A stretch of 64,000 bases of DNA, taken from Methyloligella sp050110875 (lineage in GTDB: Bacteria > Pseudomonadota > Alphaproteobacteria > Rhizobiales > Methyloligellaceae). The notes beneath the pieces are model-generated. The model was not told the DNA's origin, searched no databases, and saw nothing but the letters and a program-made list of their open reading frames with translations. The position numbers and the translations under genes were made by a program. Shown here one piece after another: positions 51,333-60,282 of the stretch. Position 1 is the stretch's first letter, and every line of letters begins with the position of its first letter. The stretch spans positions 248,001-312,000 of the forward strand of contig CP188828.1 of the NCBI GenBank assembly GCA_050110875.1. The letters run 5' to 3'.

Positions 51333-53768
51333 TTAGTGGGCGGTGAGGCCCGCGGAGGGGTCGTCGCTCTTGGGCGGAACGACCTCCTTGCCCTCGCCGC
51401 CATCCTCCGACCATTCGATCCGCTGGGGCGGATGCACCAGGGCCAGAGGCACCACCTCGTCCATGCGCGACACTGTCTGGATGTCGAGCTTGTTCTTGAT
51501 CTCGTCGGGAATTTCCGTGAGATCCTTGGCGTTTTCTTCCGGAATGATCACCGTCTTGATGCCGGCCCGAAGCGCTGCGAGCAGCTTCTCCTTCAGACCG
51601 CCGATGGGCAGCACACGCCCGCGCAAGGTGATCTCGCCGGTCATGGCGACATCGCGGCGAACCTTGATGCCGGTCATCAGCGAGATGATCGCGGTCACCA
51701 TGGCGACGCCGGCCGAGGGGCCGTCCTTGGGCGTCGCGCCTTCGGGAACGTGGACATGGATATCCCGCTTCTCGAAGAGCGGCGGCTCGATGCCGAACTC
51801 GACCGCACGGGACCGCACATAAGCGCTCGCCGCCTGGATCGATTCCTTCATCACGTCGCGCAGATTGCCGGTAACGGTCATCTTGCCCTTGCCGGGCATC
51901 ATGACGCCTTCCACGGTCAGGATCTCGCCGCCGACTTCCGTCCAGGCGAGACCGGTGACCACGCCGACCTGATCCTCGAGCTCCGCCTCGCCGTAGCGAT
52001 ATTTCGGCACGCCGAGATAGTCCTCGAGATTCTCCTTGGTGATCTCGATGGATTTCTTGTCCGTGGTCAGGAGCTCCTTGACGGATTTCCGGGCCAGCTT
52101 AGCAAGCTCGCGCTCGAGATTCCGCACGCCCGCCTCGCGGGTGTAGCGGCGGATCATCTCCTTCAGCCCGTCGTCGTCGAGGGTCATCTCGCCCTCCTCC
52201 AGGCCATGGGCCTTGATCTGGGCGGGAAGCAGATGACGGCGCGCGATCTGCACCTTCTCCTCTTCCGTGTAGCCGGCGAGCCGGATGATCTCCATCCGGT
52301 CCATCAGGGCCGGCGGAATGTTCAGCGTGTTCGCCGTGGTCACGAACATCACGTTGGACAGGTCGTAATCGACCTCCAGGTAATGGTCGTTGAACGTGTT
52401 GTTCTGCTCAGGATCGAGCACCTCGAGCAGCGCCGAGGCCGGATCGCCGCGGAAATCGGCGCCCATCTTGTCGATCTCGTCCAGCAGGAAGAGCGGATTG
52501 GTCTTCTTCGCCTTCTTCATGGACTGGATGACCTTGCCGGGCATGGAGCCGATATAGGTGCGCCGGTGACCGCGGATCTCCGCCTCGTCGCGGACGCCGC
52601 CCAGGCTCATGCGCACGAATTCGCGCCCCGTCGCCTTGGCGATCGAACGGCCGAGCGAAGTCTTGCCCACGCCGGGCGGTCCAACCAGGCACAGAATCGG
52701 TCCCTTCAGGGCGTTGGTGCGATTCTGGACGGCCAGATACTCGACGATGCGGTCCTTGACCTTCTCCAGGCCGTAGTGATCCTCGTCCAGGACGTTCTGG
52801 GCATCGTCGAGATCGCGCTTGACCTTGCCCTTCACACCCCACGGGATCCCCAGCAGCCAGTCGAGATAGTTGCGCACCACGGTGGCCTCGGCCGACATGG
52901 GGCTCATCTGGCGGAGCTTCTTCAGCTCGGCCATGGCCTTCTCGCGGGCTTCCTTGGAGAGCTTGGTCTTCTCGATCTTTTCCTCGAGCTCGGCCAGATC
53001 GTCGCGGCCTTCCTCGCCGTCGCCGAGCTCCTTCTGGATCGCCTTCATCTGCTCGTTCAGGTAATACTCGCGCTGCGTCTTCTCCATCTGACGCTTGACG
53101 CGGCTCCTGATCTTCTTCTCCACCTGGAGAACGGAGATCTCGCTCTCCATCAGGGTGAAGACGCGCTCCAGCCGCTCGGAGACCGAGGTGATCTCGAGCA
53201 CCTGCTGCTTCTCGGAAATCTTGATGGCCAGGTGCGAGGCGATGGTGTCGGCCAGCTTCGAGTAATCCTCGATCTGGTTCAGGGTCGCCAGAACCTCGGG
53301 CGAGATCTTCTTGTTGAGCTTCACATAGCTCTCGAACTGGCTGATGACGGATCGTGCCAGCGCTTCGATCTCTTCCTCGGTGCCCGTCTCTTCCTCGACG
53401 CGGGAGATCTTGGCCTCGAAATACTCGTCCTTGTCGGTGAAGGAGTCGATCTCCGCGCGCATGTTGCCCTCGACCAGCACCTTGACGGTGCCGTCGGGCA
53501 GCTTCAGCAGCTGCAGGACGGAAGCCAGCGTGCCCATACGGTAGATGCCGTCGGCGCTCGGCTCGTCGTCATTGGCGTTCTTCTGCGCGGCGAGCAGGAT
53601 CTGCTTGTCGGCGCGCATCACCTCCTCGAGGGCCGCAATGGACTTCTCGCGCCCCACGAAGAGCGGCACGATCATATAGGGAAAGACCACGATGTCCCGG
53701 AGCGGGAGAACCGGATAGATCTCCTGGCCGCCGGTTTCGAAGTCTGAGGTTTCGGTCTGATCAGTCAT
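51333..53768 (-). CDS. lon: ATP-dependent protease Lon
   Basis: Lon degrades misfolded and regulatory proteins. The ATG at 53768 (MTDQTETSDFETGGQEIYPV) has AGGA five bases upstream; the longer frame upstream is Arg-rich and unconserved. The 811 residues hold the N-terminal substrate domain (LPLRDIVVFPYMIVPLFVGR), coiled coil at about 190-300, Walker A GPPGVGKT with Lys369, Walker B FLLDEIDK, and the Ser685 (DGPSAGVAM) and Lys728 (GGLKEKL) protease dyad. It has a sigma32-like promoter and a strong terminator. Confidence 0.97.
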   Translation of the reverse strand: MTDQTETSDFETGGQEIYPVLPLRDIVVFPYMIVPLFVGREKSIAALEEVMRADKQILLAAQKNANDDEPSADGIYRMGTLASVLQLLKLPDGTVKVLVEGNMRAEIDSFTDKDEYFEAKISRVEEETGTEEEIEALARSVISQFESYVKLNKKISPEVLATLNQIEDYSKLADTIASHLAIKISEKQQVLEITSVSERLERVFTLMESEISVLQVEKKIRSRVKRQMEKTQREYYLNEQMKAIQKELGDGEEGRDDLAELEEKIEKTKLSKEAREKAMAELKKLRQMSPMSAEATVVRNYLDWLLGIPWGVKGKVKRDLDDAQNVLDEDHYGLEKVKDRIVEYLAVQNRTNALKGPILCLVGPPGVGKTSLGRSIAKATGREFVRMSLGGVRDEAEIRGHRRTYIGSMPGKVIQSMKKAKKTNPLFLLDEIDKMGADFRGDPASALLEVLDPEQNNTFNDHYLEVDYDLSNVMFVTTANTLNIPPALMDRMEIIRLAGYTEEEKVQIARRHLLPAQIKAHGLEEGEMTLDDDGLKEMIRRYTREAGVRNLERELAKLARKSVKELLTTDKKSIEITKENLEDYLGVPKYRYGEAELEDQVGVVTGLAWTEVGGEILTVEGVMMPGKGKMTVTGNLRDVMKESIQAASAYVRSRAVEFGIEPPLFEKRDIHVHVPEGATPKDGPSAGVAMVTAIISLMTGIKVRRDVAMTGEITLRGRVLPIGGLKEKLLAALRAGIKTVIIPEENAKDLTEIPDEIKNKLDIQTVSRMDEVVPLALVHPPQRIEWSEDGGEGKEVVPPKSDDPSAGLTAH

Positions 53769-54092
53769 AGTAATCCTGTCGGCAGTCCTCTGCGATATGG
53801 CTAGCGCCGCCCTATTAGGCTGTCGCTCGCCTCGTATGATCCTCCCCCAGGATCGGTTCCCGCGAACCCGGATCCGGCCGCTGCCGGATCCTTGAGACGG
53901 GGGTCGACCCGTCATCCACGGTTAACTCAGATGGCGACAACGCGGCGCGAATTCAAGAAGACCGGCAGCCAAGTCAGTCGGACTTTGTCCCCGATCTCAT
54001 GTGCTTAGCCGACGCTCGGCAGGCTGGGGCGCCCTTGAGGTACGTCCCAGCCATGATGCCGAGGATTCGTCGCCTATCGCAAGCCTCAAGCG
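53769..54092 (-). other. clpX-lon intergenic region
   Basis: This 324-base gap carries the sigma32-like lon promoter at 53929-53957 and a perfect GGCTGGG/CCCAGCC inverted repeat (near 54024-54054) without a T-run, after the clpX stop. No ORF is credible. The roughly 150-base lon leader has a GC-rich GGATCCGGC palindrome region near 53870. Confidence 0.5.
53929..53957 (-). promoter_or_regulatory. Heat-shock (sigma32) promoter of lon
   Basis: Minus strand CTTGAA (53957-53952), 15 bases, CGCCATCT (53936-53929). The E. coli sigma32 consensus is CTTGAA-N13-17-CCCCATNT, so only one defined base differs. It lies about 160 bases before the lon ATG, fitting the known heat-shock control of lon. Confidence 0.6.
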
Positions 54093-55358
54093 CTAAGCGC
54101 TGGTGCCCAGCTCTTCGTGACGCTCCGAGTAGATCCGCAGGGGCCGTGCCTTGCCTTCGACCACCTCCGGGCTGATGACGACTTCTTCGACGCCCTGCAT
54201 GCTCGGCAGCTCGAACATCGTGTCGAGCAGAATGCCTTCCATGATGGACCGAAGGCCACGGGCGCCGGTCTTCCGCTCGATCGCCTTGCGGGCGATGGTG
54301 CGGAGCGCCTCTTCGGCGAAGGAGAGCTGGATGTCCTCCATCTCGAAAAGCCGCTGATACTGACGGACAAGTGCGTTCTTGGGCTCCATCAGGATCTGGA
54401 TCAGCGCATCCTCGTCGAGGTCGTCGAGGGTCGCGATGACCGGGACACGGCCGATGAACTCGGGGATCAAGCCGAATTTCAGCAGGTCCTCGGGCTCGAC
54501 CTCCTTCAAGATGTCGCCGGTGCGACGCTCGTCGACATTGCCGACCTTGGCGCCGAAGCCGATGGACGTGGAGCGGCCGCGGCCGGAGATGATCTTCTCC
54601 AGACCCGCAAAGGCACCGCCGCAGATGAACAGGATGTTGGTCGTGTCCACCTGCAGGAATTCCTGCTGCGGGTGCTTGCGCCCTCCTTGCGGCGGGACGG
54701 ATGCCACCGTGCCTTCCATGATCTTCAGCAGGGCCTGCTGCACGCCCTCGCCCGAGACGTCACGGGTGATCGAGGGGTTGTCGGCCTTGCGGCTGATCTT
54801 GTCGACCTCGTCGATATAGACGATGCCGCGCTGGGCCCGCTCGACATTGTAGTCGGCCGCCTGAAGCAGCTTCAGGATGATGTTCTCGACATCCTCGCCG
54901 ACATAGCCGGCCTCGGTCAGAGTCGTGGCGTCGGCCATGGTGAAGGGCACGTCGAGAATGCGGGCAAGGGTCTGGGCGAGCAGCGTCTTGCCGCAGCCCG
55001 TGGGCCCGACCAGCAGGATGTTCGACTTGGCAAGCTCGACATCCCCGTTCTTGCCGGAGTGGTTGAGCCGCTTGTAGTGATTGTGGACGGCGACGGAAAG
55101 CACACGCTTGGCGTAGTCCTGACCGATCACGTAGTCGTCGAGAACCTGGCAGATCTCGACTGGCGTGGGAACGCCGTCGCGCGACTTCACCAGGGAGCTC
55201 TTGTTCTCCTCGCGGATGATGTCCATGCAGAGTTCGACGCACTCATCGCAGATGAATACGGTCGGCCCAGCGATCAGCTTGCGAACTTCGTGCTGGCTCT
55301 TGCCGCAGAAGGAACAGTAGAGAGTGTTTTTGGAGTCGGTTCCGCTCACCTTGCTCAT
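54093..55358 (-). CDS. clpX: Clp protease ATPase subunit ClpX
   Basis: ClpX unfolds substrates and feeds them to ClpP; in alphaproteobacteria it also controls CtrA turnover. The 421 residues have a zinc finger with Cys15, 18, 37 and 40 (CSFCGKSQHEV, FICDECVELC), Walker A GPTGCGKT (118-125), the pore loop GYVGED, Walker B VYIDEVDKI and the sensor-2 region KTGARGLRSIMEG. It starts 325 bases after clpP, so a separate promoter is possible. Confidence 0.97.
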   Translation of the reverse strand: MSKVSGTDSKNTLYCSFCGKSQHEVRKLIAGPTVFICDECVELCMDIIREENKSSLVKSRDGVPTPVEICQVLDDYVIGQDYAKRVLSVAVHNHYKRLNHSGKNGDVELAKSNILLVGPTGCGKTLLAQTLARILDVPFTMADATTLTEAGYVGEDVENIILKLLQAADYNVERAQRGIVYIDEVDKISRKADNPSITRDVSGEGVQQALLKIMEGTVASVPPQGGRKHPQQEFLQVDTTNILFICGGAFAGLEKIISGRGRSTSIGFGAKVGNVDERRTGDILKEVEPEDLLKFGLIPEFIGRVPVIATLDDLDEDALIQILMEPKNALVRQYQRLFEMEDIQLSFAEEALRTIARKAIERKTGARGLRSIMEGILLDTMFELPSMQGVEEVVISPEVVEGKARPLRIYSERHEELGTSA

Positions 55359-55683
55359 TCGCCTATCCAGTTCTTAGCTGCTGCTATTGCAGACGGAAAC
55401 GGTCAGCCTGCGATGATTCGGCTTCTTAATCCTTGCATGAAAGTTCCCGTTTCTGGGAAAGATATCAATCTCGCGACCCCCACCATACCGCAATCTGATC
55501 ATGGTAGGTTTCATGGATCAAGGATTGATTAATCGGGTGCTTCCGACTGTCGCCGGAGCGCCCGAGGCTTAATCAAGCCTCTCTTTCAGAAGGAAAATCC
55601 GCGCTGCCGGTGGTCGCCGGCCCAGGCTGCCTAAGATGGCCCAAAGCTCTTCGCGGAAGGCGCCTGCCCTGGCGGGCAATGCC
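55359..55683 (-). other. clpP-clpX intergenic region
   Basis: A 325-base gap without a credible ORF. A perfect hairpin GAGGCTT-AATC-AAGCCTC (55564-55581) follows clpP but has no long T-run. Near 55497-55522 an imperfect palindrome is built on TGATC-ATGG and CATGGATCA. No sigma32 or strong sigma70 promoter for clpX is found. Confidence 0.4.
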
Positions 55684-56325
55684 TCATTCGCTGGGCTTGT
55701 CGGCCTGCTCGAGCACTTCGCGCTTCTGGATCACCTCATCGATGATCCCGAAGTTTTTCGCATCCTCAGCGGTCATGAAGTAGTCACGATCGAGCGTTCG
55801 TTCAACCGTCTCGTATTCCTGACCGGTGTGCTTCACGTAGATTTCGTTCAGCCGGCGCTTCATTTTCAGGATGTCCTCGGCATGACGCTCGATGTCCGAG
55901 GCGGTGCCCTGGAAGCCGCCGGAAGGCTGGTGCACCATGACGCGCGTGTTGGGAAGCGCATAGCGCATGCCCTTCTCGCCGGCCGCCAGCAGGAGCGAGC
56001 CCATGGAGGCGGCCTGACCGGTGCAAAGGGTCGCCACCGGCGGGCGGATGAACTGCATGGTGTCGTAGATCGCCATGCCGGAGGTCACCACGCCGCCCGG
56101 CGAATTGATGTACATGGAGATCTCTTTCTTCGGGTTCTCCGCTTCCAGGAAGAGAAGCTGGGCGATGATGAGCGAGGCGACATTGTCCTCGATCGGCCCG
56201 GTCACGAAGATGATCCGCTCCTTCAGCAGGCGGGAATAGATGTCGTACGCCCGCTCGCCGCGATTGGTCTGCTCGACCACCATGGGAACGAGGGTGTTCA
56301 TCTGGATTTCGATCGGGTCTGACAT
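55684..56325 (-). CDS. clpP: Clp protease proteolytic subunit ClpP
   Basis: ClpP is the barrel-shaped serine protease used with ClpX. The 213 residues contain the catalytic triad Ser107 (GQAASMGSLL), His132 (VMVHQPSGGFQG) and Asp181 (LDRDYFM). The N-terminal pore loop region is MNTLVPMVVEQTNRGERAYDI and ends as expected. It follows tig by 183 bases in the usual tig-clpP-clpX-lon order. Confidence 0.97.
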   Translation of the reverse strand: MSDPIEIQMNTLVPMVVEQTNRGERAYDIYSRLLKERIIFVTGPIEDNVASLIIAQLLFLEAENPKKEISMYINSPGGVVTSGMAIYDTMQFIRPPVATLCTGQAASMGSLLLAAGEKGMRYALPNTRVMVHQPSGGFQGTASDIERHAEDILKMKRRLNEIYVKHTGQEYETVERTLDRDYFMTAEDAKNFGIIDEVIQKREVLEQADKPSE

Positions 56326-56508
56326 CGTTCGTCCCTAGCTTCGCTGAATGATCGGAGTGGACCGGCGGGCCGCCGGCTTCGAATTGATGGCCTGTTTCGG
56401 ACGCCGTGCTCTGGGAATCGTCCGGTGCCTGTGACCTGTTCGGCTACACCATATGGGAAGGCACCGGCAAGGGTAACAGGGGGCCGTCTCTTTCCTTAAT
56501 CGAAAAGC

Positions 56509-57891
56509 TTAGTCGTGGTCATGGTCGTGATCATGATCGTGAGGGGCCATGCCGCCTTCCATGCCCTCGTAAAGCTCCTCGGCGCTGACCTTCTTGTCTT
56601 TCACCTTGGCGAGCTCGGCGATGTAGTCGATCACCTTGTCCTCGTAGAGGGGCGCGCGGATCTCGTTCAAGGCCTGGGGATTGTTGCGGTAGTATTCATA
56701 AACCTGCCGCTCCTGGCCCGGGAACTGACGGATACGCTCCAGCAGCGCCTGGTTCACCTCGTCGTCGGTCACCTCGATCTTGTTCTGGCTGCCGACCTCG
56801 GAAAGCAGCAGACCAAGACGGACCCGGCGTTCGGCGAGGCTGCGATACTCCTCCTTCGCCTTCTCTTCCGTGGTCCCTTCGGCCTCGAAGCTCTTGCCGT
56901 GATGCTCGATGTCATGGGTCACCTGGTCCCAGATGGCCTTGAACTCGTTCTCCACCAGCTCCGCGGGCAGCTCGAAATCGTGGGCTTCGTTGAGCTTGTC
57001 GAGCATCTGGCGCTTGAGCTTCATGCGGGAGGCGCTCTTGCGGTCCTCCTCTAGGCGCACCTTCATCATCTCCCGAAGCTTATCGAGGGATTCGAGGCCC
57101 AGACCCTTGGCAAACTCATCGTCCAGCTTCGGCTCTTCGGGACCGGCGACCTGCTTCACCTTCACCTCGAAGACGACCGGCTGCCCGGCGAGGCTCGCTT
57201 CCGGATAATCCTCCGGGAAGGTCACCTCGATATTCTTCTCATCTCCGGCCTTCGTGCCGACGAGCCCCTCCTCGAAGCCGGGGATGAAGCGATTGCTGCC
57301 CAGCACCAGGGGCGCATCCTCCGCCTTGCCGCCTTCGAAAGGCTCGCCGTCCTTCTTGCCCACGAAGTCGATGGTCACCTGGTCGCCCTCGGCGGCGGCG
57401 GCATCCTTGGCGACGTAGTTGACGTTCTGCTTGCGCAGGCGGTCCAGTGCGTCTTCGACCTCGTCCTTCGTCACCTCGGCGACCGGGCGTTCCAGCTCCA
57501 GCTTGGAAAAGTTCATGGGCTCGAAGTCGGGGATGATCTCGAAGGACATGGTGTAGGCGAGGTCCGAATCGCCTTCGAAGATCTTGTTGATCTCGGTCTC
57601 GTCCTCGGGAAGCGCGATCTTCGGCTGATAGGCGGGCTGCTCCTCGCGATCGGCGAGCGCCTTCTGGCTCGCCTCGGTCACCGCCTGCTGCACGACCTCC
57701 GCCATCACCGAGCGGCCGTAGACCTTGCGCAGATGGGATTTCGGCACGTGGCCCGGCCGGAACCCCTTGAGCTGGACCTTGCCCTTCAGCTCGTCCAGAC
57801 GCTGATCGAGCTTCTGCTCGAGCTCGTCGGCGCCGATCACGACCTTCAATTCGCGGCGCAGGCCTTCGTTGGTGGTTTCGGTGACATTCAT
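56509..57891 (-). CDS. tig: Trigger factor with His-Asp tail
   Basis: Trigger factor is the ribosome-bound chaperone that meets nascent chains. The ATG at 57891 (MNVTETTNEGLRREL) begins the conserved part, giving 460 residues. The ribosome-binding signature is GFRPGHVPKSHLRKVYG. The FKBP-type PPIase domain lies at about 150-245 (GDQVTIDFVGKKDGEPFEGG), followed by the helical C-terminal chaperone arms. The last residues are APHDHDHDHDHD, an alternating His-Asp tail that could bind metal. Confidence 0.96.
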   Translation of the reverse strand: MNVTETTNEGLRRELKVVIGADELEQKLDQRLDELKGKVQLKGFRPGHVPKSHLRKVYGRSVMAEVVQQAVTEASQKALADREEQPAYQPKIALPEDETEINKIFEGDSDLAYTMSFEIIPDFEPMNFSKLELERPVAEVTKDEVEDALDRLRKQNVNYVAKDAAAAEGDQVTIDFVGKKDGEPFEGGKAEDAPLVLGSNRFIPGFEEGLVGTKAGDEKNIEVTFPEDYPEASLAGQPVVFEVKVKQVAGPEEPKLDDEFAKGLGLESLDKLREMMKVRLEEDRKSASRMKLKRQMLDKLNEAHDFELPAELVENEFKAIWDQVTHDIEHHGKSFEAEGTTEEKAKEEYRSLAERRVRLGLLLSEVGSQNKIEVTDDEVNQALLERIRQFPGQERQVYEYYRNNPQALNEIRAPLYEDKVIDYIAELAKVKDKKVSAEELYEGMEGGMAPHDHDHDHDHD

Positions 57892-57978
57892 GCTGGCTGA
57901 CCTATTGCTGACACCCGGTGCCGCCGGATCCGGCGGCATCGGAAAAGCGGAAATTCGTGAAGCCTATTGGTTTGCGGT

Positions 57979-58063
<85 letters not shown>

Positions 58064-58379
58064 AAAGTAGGATCGGCTCGTTTCTGACGCGCGCTATATC
58101 ACAGCGTTCGAGCCGGCGGCTAGCCCGAAGCGAACGATCCTCTCTTGCCGCATTCAAGCGATCTGGGAGACCGGCGTGCCGATGGCAAGCCTGGTTATCC
58201 CCTATGCGCTTCGTCGGCGGCTGGCTTTCCAGCCCGAGCTGGCGAATAGTCTTCCGAATGGTCATGTGAACAATCTTGCATGTGAAGAGTCCCGGCAATC
58301 GGCCCGGCCCGGCTTGTCGCAGGCGGTCGGCCTAAAGTAGGTTGCCGCTCCACTCACCCACCAAGCGGGAAGCGTTCTC
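58064..58379 (+). other. tRNA-Leu-cysK intergenic region
   Basis: A 316-base gap between divergent units. Minus-strand frames here and over the tRNA are not credible genes. TATAGC occurs before tRNA-Leu without a matching -35. I see no clear cysK promoter, riboswitch or repeat. Confidence 0.4.
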
Positions 58380-59414
58380 TTGGATTACAAGGACGGGATT
58401 ATCGAGGCGATCGGCAACACGCCGCTGATCAAGCTCAAGCGAGCGTCGGAGGAGACCGGCTGCACCATCCTGGGTAAGGCCGAGTTCATGAATCCGGGGC
58501 AGTCGGTGAAGGATCGGGCCGCCCTCTTCATCATTCGCGATGCGCTCGACAAGGGCGAGCTGGCGCCCGGCGGCACGGTGGTCGAAGGGACCGCCGGCAA
58601 CACGGGGATCGGGCTTTCCCTGGTCGGCAATGCGCTGGGGCTGAGGACGGTGATCGTCATCCCCGAGACCCAGTCGGACGAGAAGAAAGACATGTTGCGG
58701 CTTTCCGGCGCCACGCTGATCGAGGTGCCGGCCGTGCCCTACAGGAACGACAACAACTACGTGAAGTATTCCGGCCGGCTGGCCGAGGCGCTCGCCAAGA
58801 CCGAGCCGAACGGTGCGATCTGGGCCAACCAGTTCGACAACACCGCCAACCGGCAAGGCCATATCGAGACCACGGCTGTGGAGATCTGGGAGCAGACCGA
58901 CGGCCAGGTCGACGGGTTCATCTGCGCGGTCGGCACCGGCGGGACGCTGGCCGGCGTTTCCATGGGGCTGAAGGCCAAGAACCCGGACGTCACCATCGGG
59001 CTTGCCGATCCCATGGGTGCGGCACTGTACAATTTCTACGAGCATGGCGAGCTGAAATCCGAGGGCAGCTCCATCACCGAGGGGATCGGTCAGGGACGAA
59101 TCACGGCGAATCTGGAAGGGGCCGAGGTGGACAAGGCGTTTCAGATCCCGGACGCGGAAGCCCTGCCCGTCGTGTTCGACCTCCTCAAGGAAGAAGGGCT
59201 TTGCCTTGGGGGATCGAGCGGAATCAATGTCGCCGGCGCAATCCGCCTCGCCCGCGAGATGGGGCCGGGCCACACCATTGTCACGGTGCTTTGCGACTAC
59301 GGCACCCGCTACCAAAGCCGGCTGTTCAACCCTACTTTTCTAAAAGAGAAAGGCCTGCCCGTGCCGGAGTGGCTTTCCGGCGCGCCGGCGGAAGTCCCGA
59401 GCGTCTTCATTTGA
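58380..59414 (+). CDS. cysK: Cysteine synthase A (O-acetylserine sulfhydrylase)
   Basis: The enzyme makes cysteine from O-acetylserine and sulfide with PLP. I use a TTG start at 58380, because GGGAAG lies seven bases before it and the protein begins (M)DYKDGIIEAIGNTPLIKL; no ATG fits. In 344 residues the PLP lysine is Lys44 (GQSVKDRAAL), with the GTAGNTGIGL loop and the phosphate-binding AVGTGGTLAG. A C-terminal Ser-rich GGSSGINVAGA completes the site. It is first in a cysK-sseA-metC cluster with a 13-base gap to sseA. Confidence 0.93.
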   Translation: MDYKDGIIEAIGNTPLIKLKRASEETGCTILGKAEFMNPGQSVKDRAALFIIRDALDKGELAPGGTVVEGTAGNTGIGLSLVGNALGLRTVIVIPETQSDEKKDMLRLSGATLIEVPAVPYRNDNNYVKYSGRLAEALAKTEPNGAIWANQFDNTANRQGHIETTAVEIWEQTDGQVDGFICAVGTGGTLAGVSMGLKAKNPDVTIGLADPMGAALYNFYEHGELKSEGSSITEGIGQGRITANLEGAEVDKAFQIPDAEALPVVFDLLKEEGLCLGGSSGINVAGAIRLAREMGPGHTIVTVLCDYGTRYQSRLFNPTFLKEKGLPVPEWLSGAPAEVPSVFI

Positions 59415-59427
59415 TGGAATTTTCCGA

Positions 59428-60282
59428 ATGGATACTCTGACCAAAGCTTGGTTGATCGAGACTGACGAGCTCCAAAGAGAGCTCAACGCCCCCGACCTCG
59501 TGGTGGTGGACGGGTCCTGGCATATGCCGGCCGAAGAGCGGAACGCCTACGAGGAATATCTCGATGAGCATATTCCCGGCGCGGTGTTCTTCGATATCGA
59601 CGAGATCGCGGATACGTCGAATCCCCTGCCCCATATGCTGCCCTCGCCCGAGAAATTCTCCTCGCGCATGCGCTCCATGGGCATCGGCGACGGCGCCCGG
59701 GTGGTCGTCTACGATTCGAAGGGGCTGTTCAGCGCCGCCCGGGTCTGGTGGACCTTCCGTGTGATGGGCGTGCAGGACGTCTATGTGCTGAATGGCGGGT
59801 TGCCGAAATGGAAGGCGGAAGACCGGCCGTTGGAAGACGGGCCGCCGCCTTTGCGTACGGCGCGCCATTTCACGGCCCGCCGGCATATGGAACTGGTCAG
59901 CGAAGCGTCGGATATTCTCGGCCATCTGAAGAACGGCTCGGTGCAGATCGTCGATGCGCGGTCGCCGGACCGTTTTGCGGGAAAGGCGCCGGAGCCGCGG
60001 GAGGGTCTGCGTGCGGGGCATATCCCCGGCGCCCACAACGTGCCGTTCCGCACCCTGATCGACGAGGATGGCACGCTGAAATCACGCGAGGAGCTGGAGG
60101 CGATCTTCCATGCGGCCGGCGTGGACGTTCACAAACCGGTCGTGACGAGCTGCGGCTCGGGCGTGAGCGCTGCGGTGCTGGCGCTGGCGCTGGCCGTGAT
60201 CGGCAATCGGCGTGCGGCGGTCTATGACGGTTCCTGGACCGAATGGGGCGCCAATCCGGATCTTCCCATCGAGACAAGCTAG
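59428..60282 (+). CDS. sseA: 3-mercaptopyruvate sulfurtransferase
   Basis: SseA moves sulfur from 3-mercaptopyruvate to a thiol or cyanide acceptor. The 284 residues form two rhodanese domains, about 1-140 (VVVDGSWHMP, HIPGAVFFDIDEIAD) and about 150-284 (IVDARSPDRF, GHIPGAHNVPF). The active loop CGSGVSA at 242-248 is of the mercaptopyruvate type (CG[S/A]GVTA), not the CRKGVT of thiosulfate sulfurtransferases. It is directly followed by metC. Confidence 0.94.
   Translation: MDTLTKAWLIETDELQRELNAPDLVVVDGSWHMPAEERNAYEEYLDEHIPGAVFFDIDEIADTSNPLPHMLPSPEKFSSRMRSMGIGDGARVVVYDSKGLFSAARVWWTFRVMGVQDVYVLNGGLPKWKAEDRPLEDGPPPLRTARHFTARRHMELVSEASDILGHLKNGSVQIVDARSPDRFAGKAPEPREGLRAGHIPGAHNVPFRTLIDEDGTLKSREELEAIFHAAGVDVHKPVVTSCGSGVSAAVLALALAVIGNRRAAVYDGSWTEWGANPDLPIETS

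Noticed and set aside
51336..53747. 803-residue frame opposite lon
   Set aside because: Mirror of Lon codon usage in a GC-rich genome; no domain recognised.
55495..55530. sigma32 promoter before clpX
   Set aside because: CTTGAT and ACCATGA are about ten bases apart and each deviates from consensus.
56420..56475. sigma32 promoter before clpP
   Set aside because: CTTGCC and CCCATAT are present on the minus strand, but only about eight bases apart instead of 13-17.
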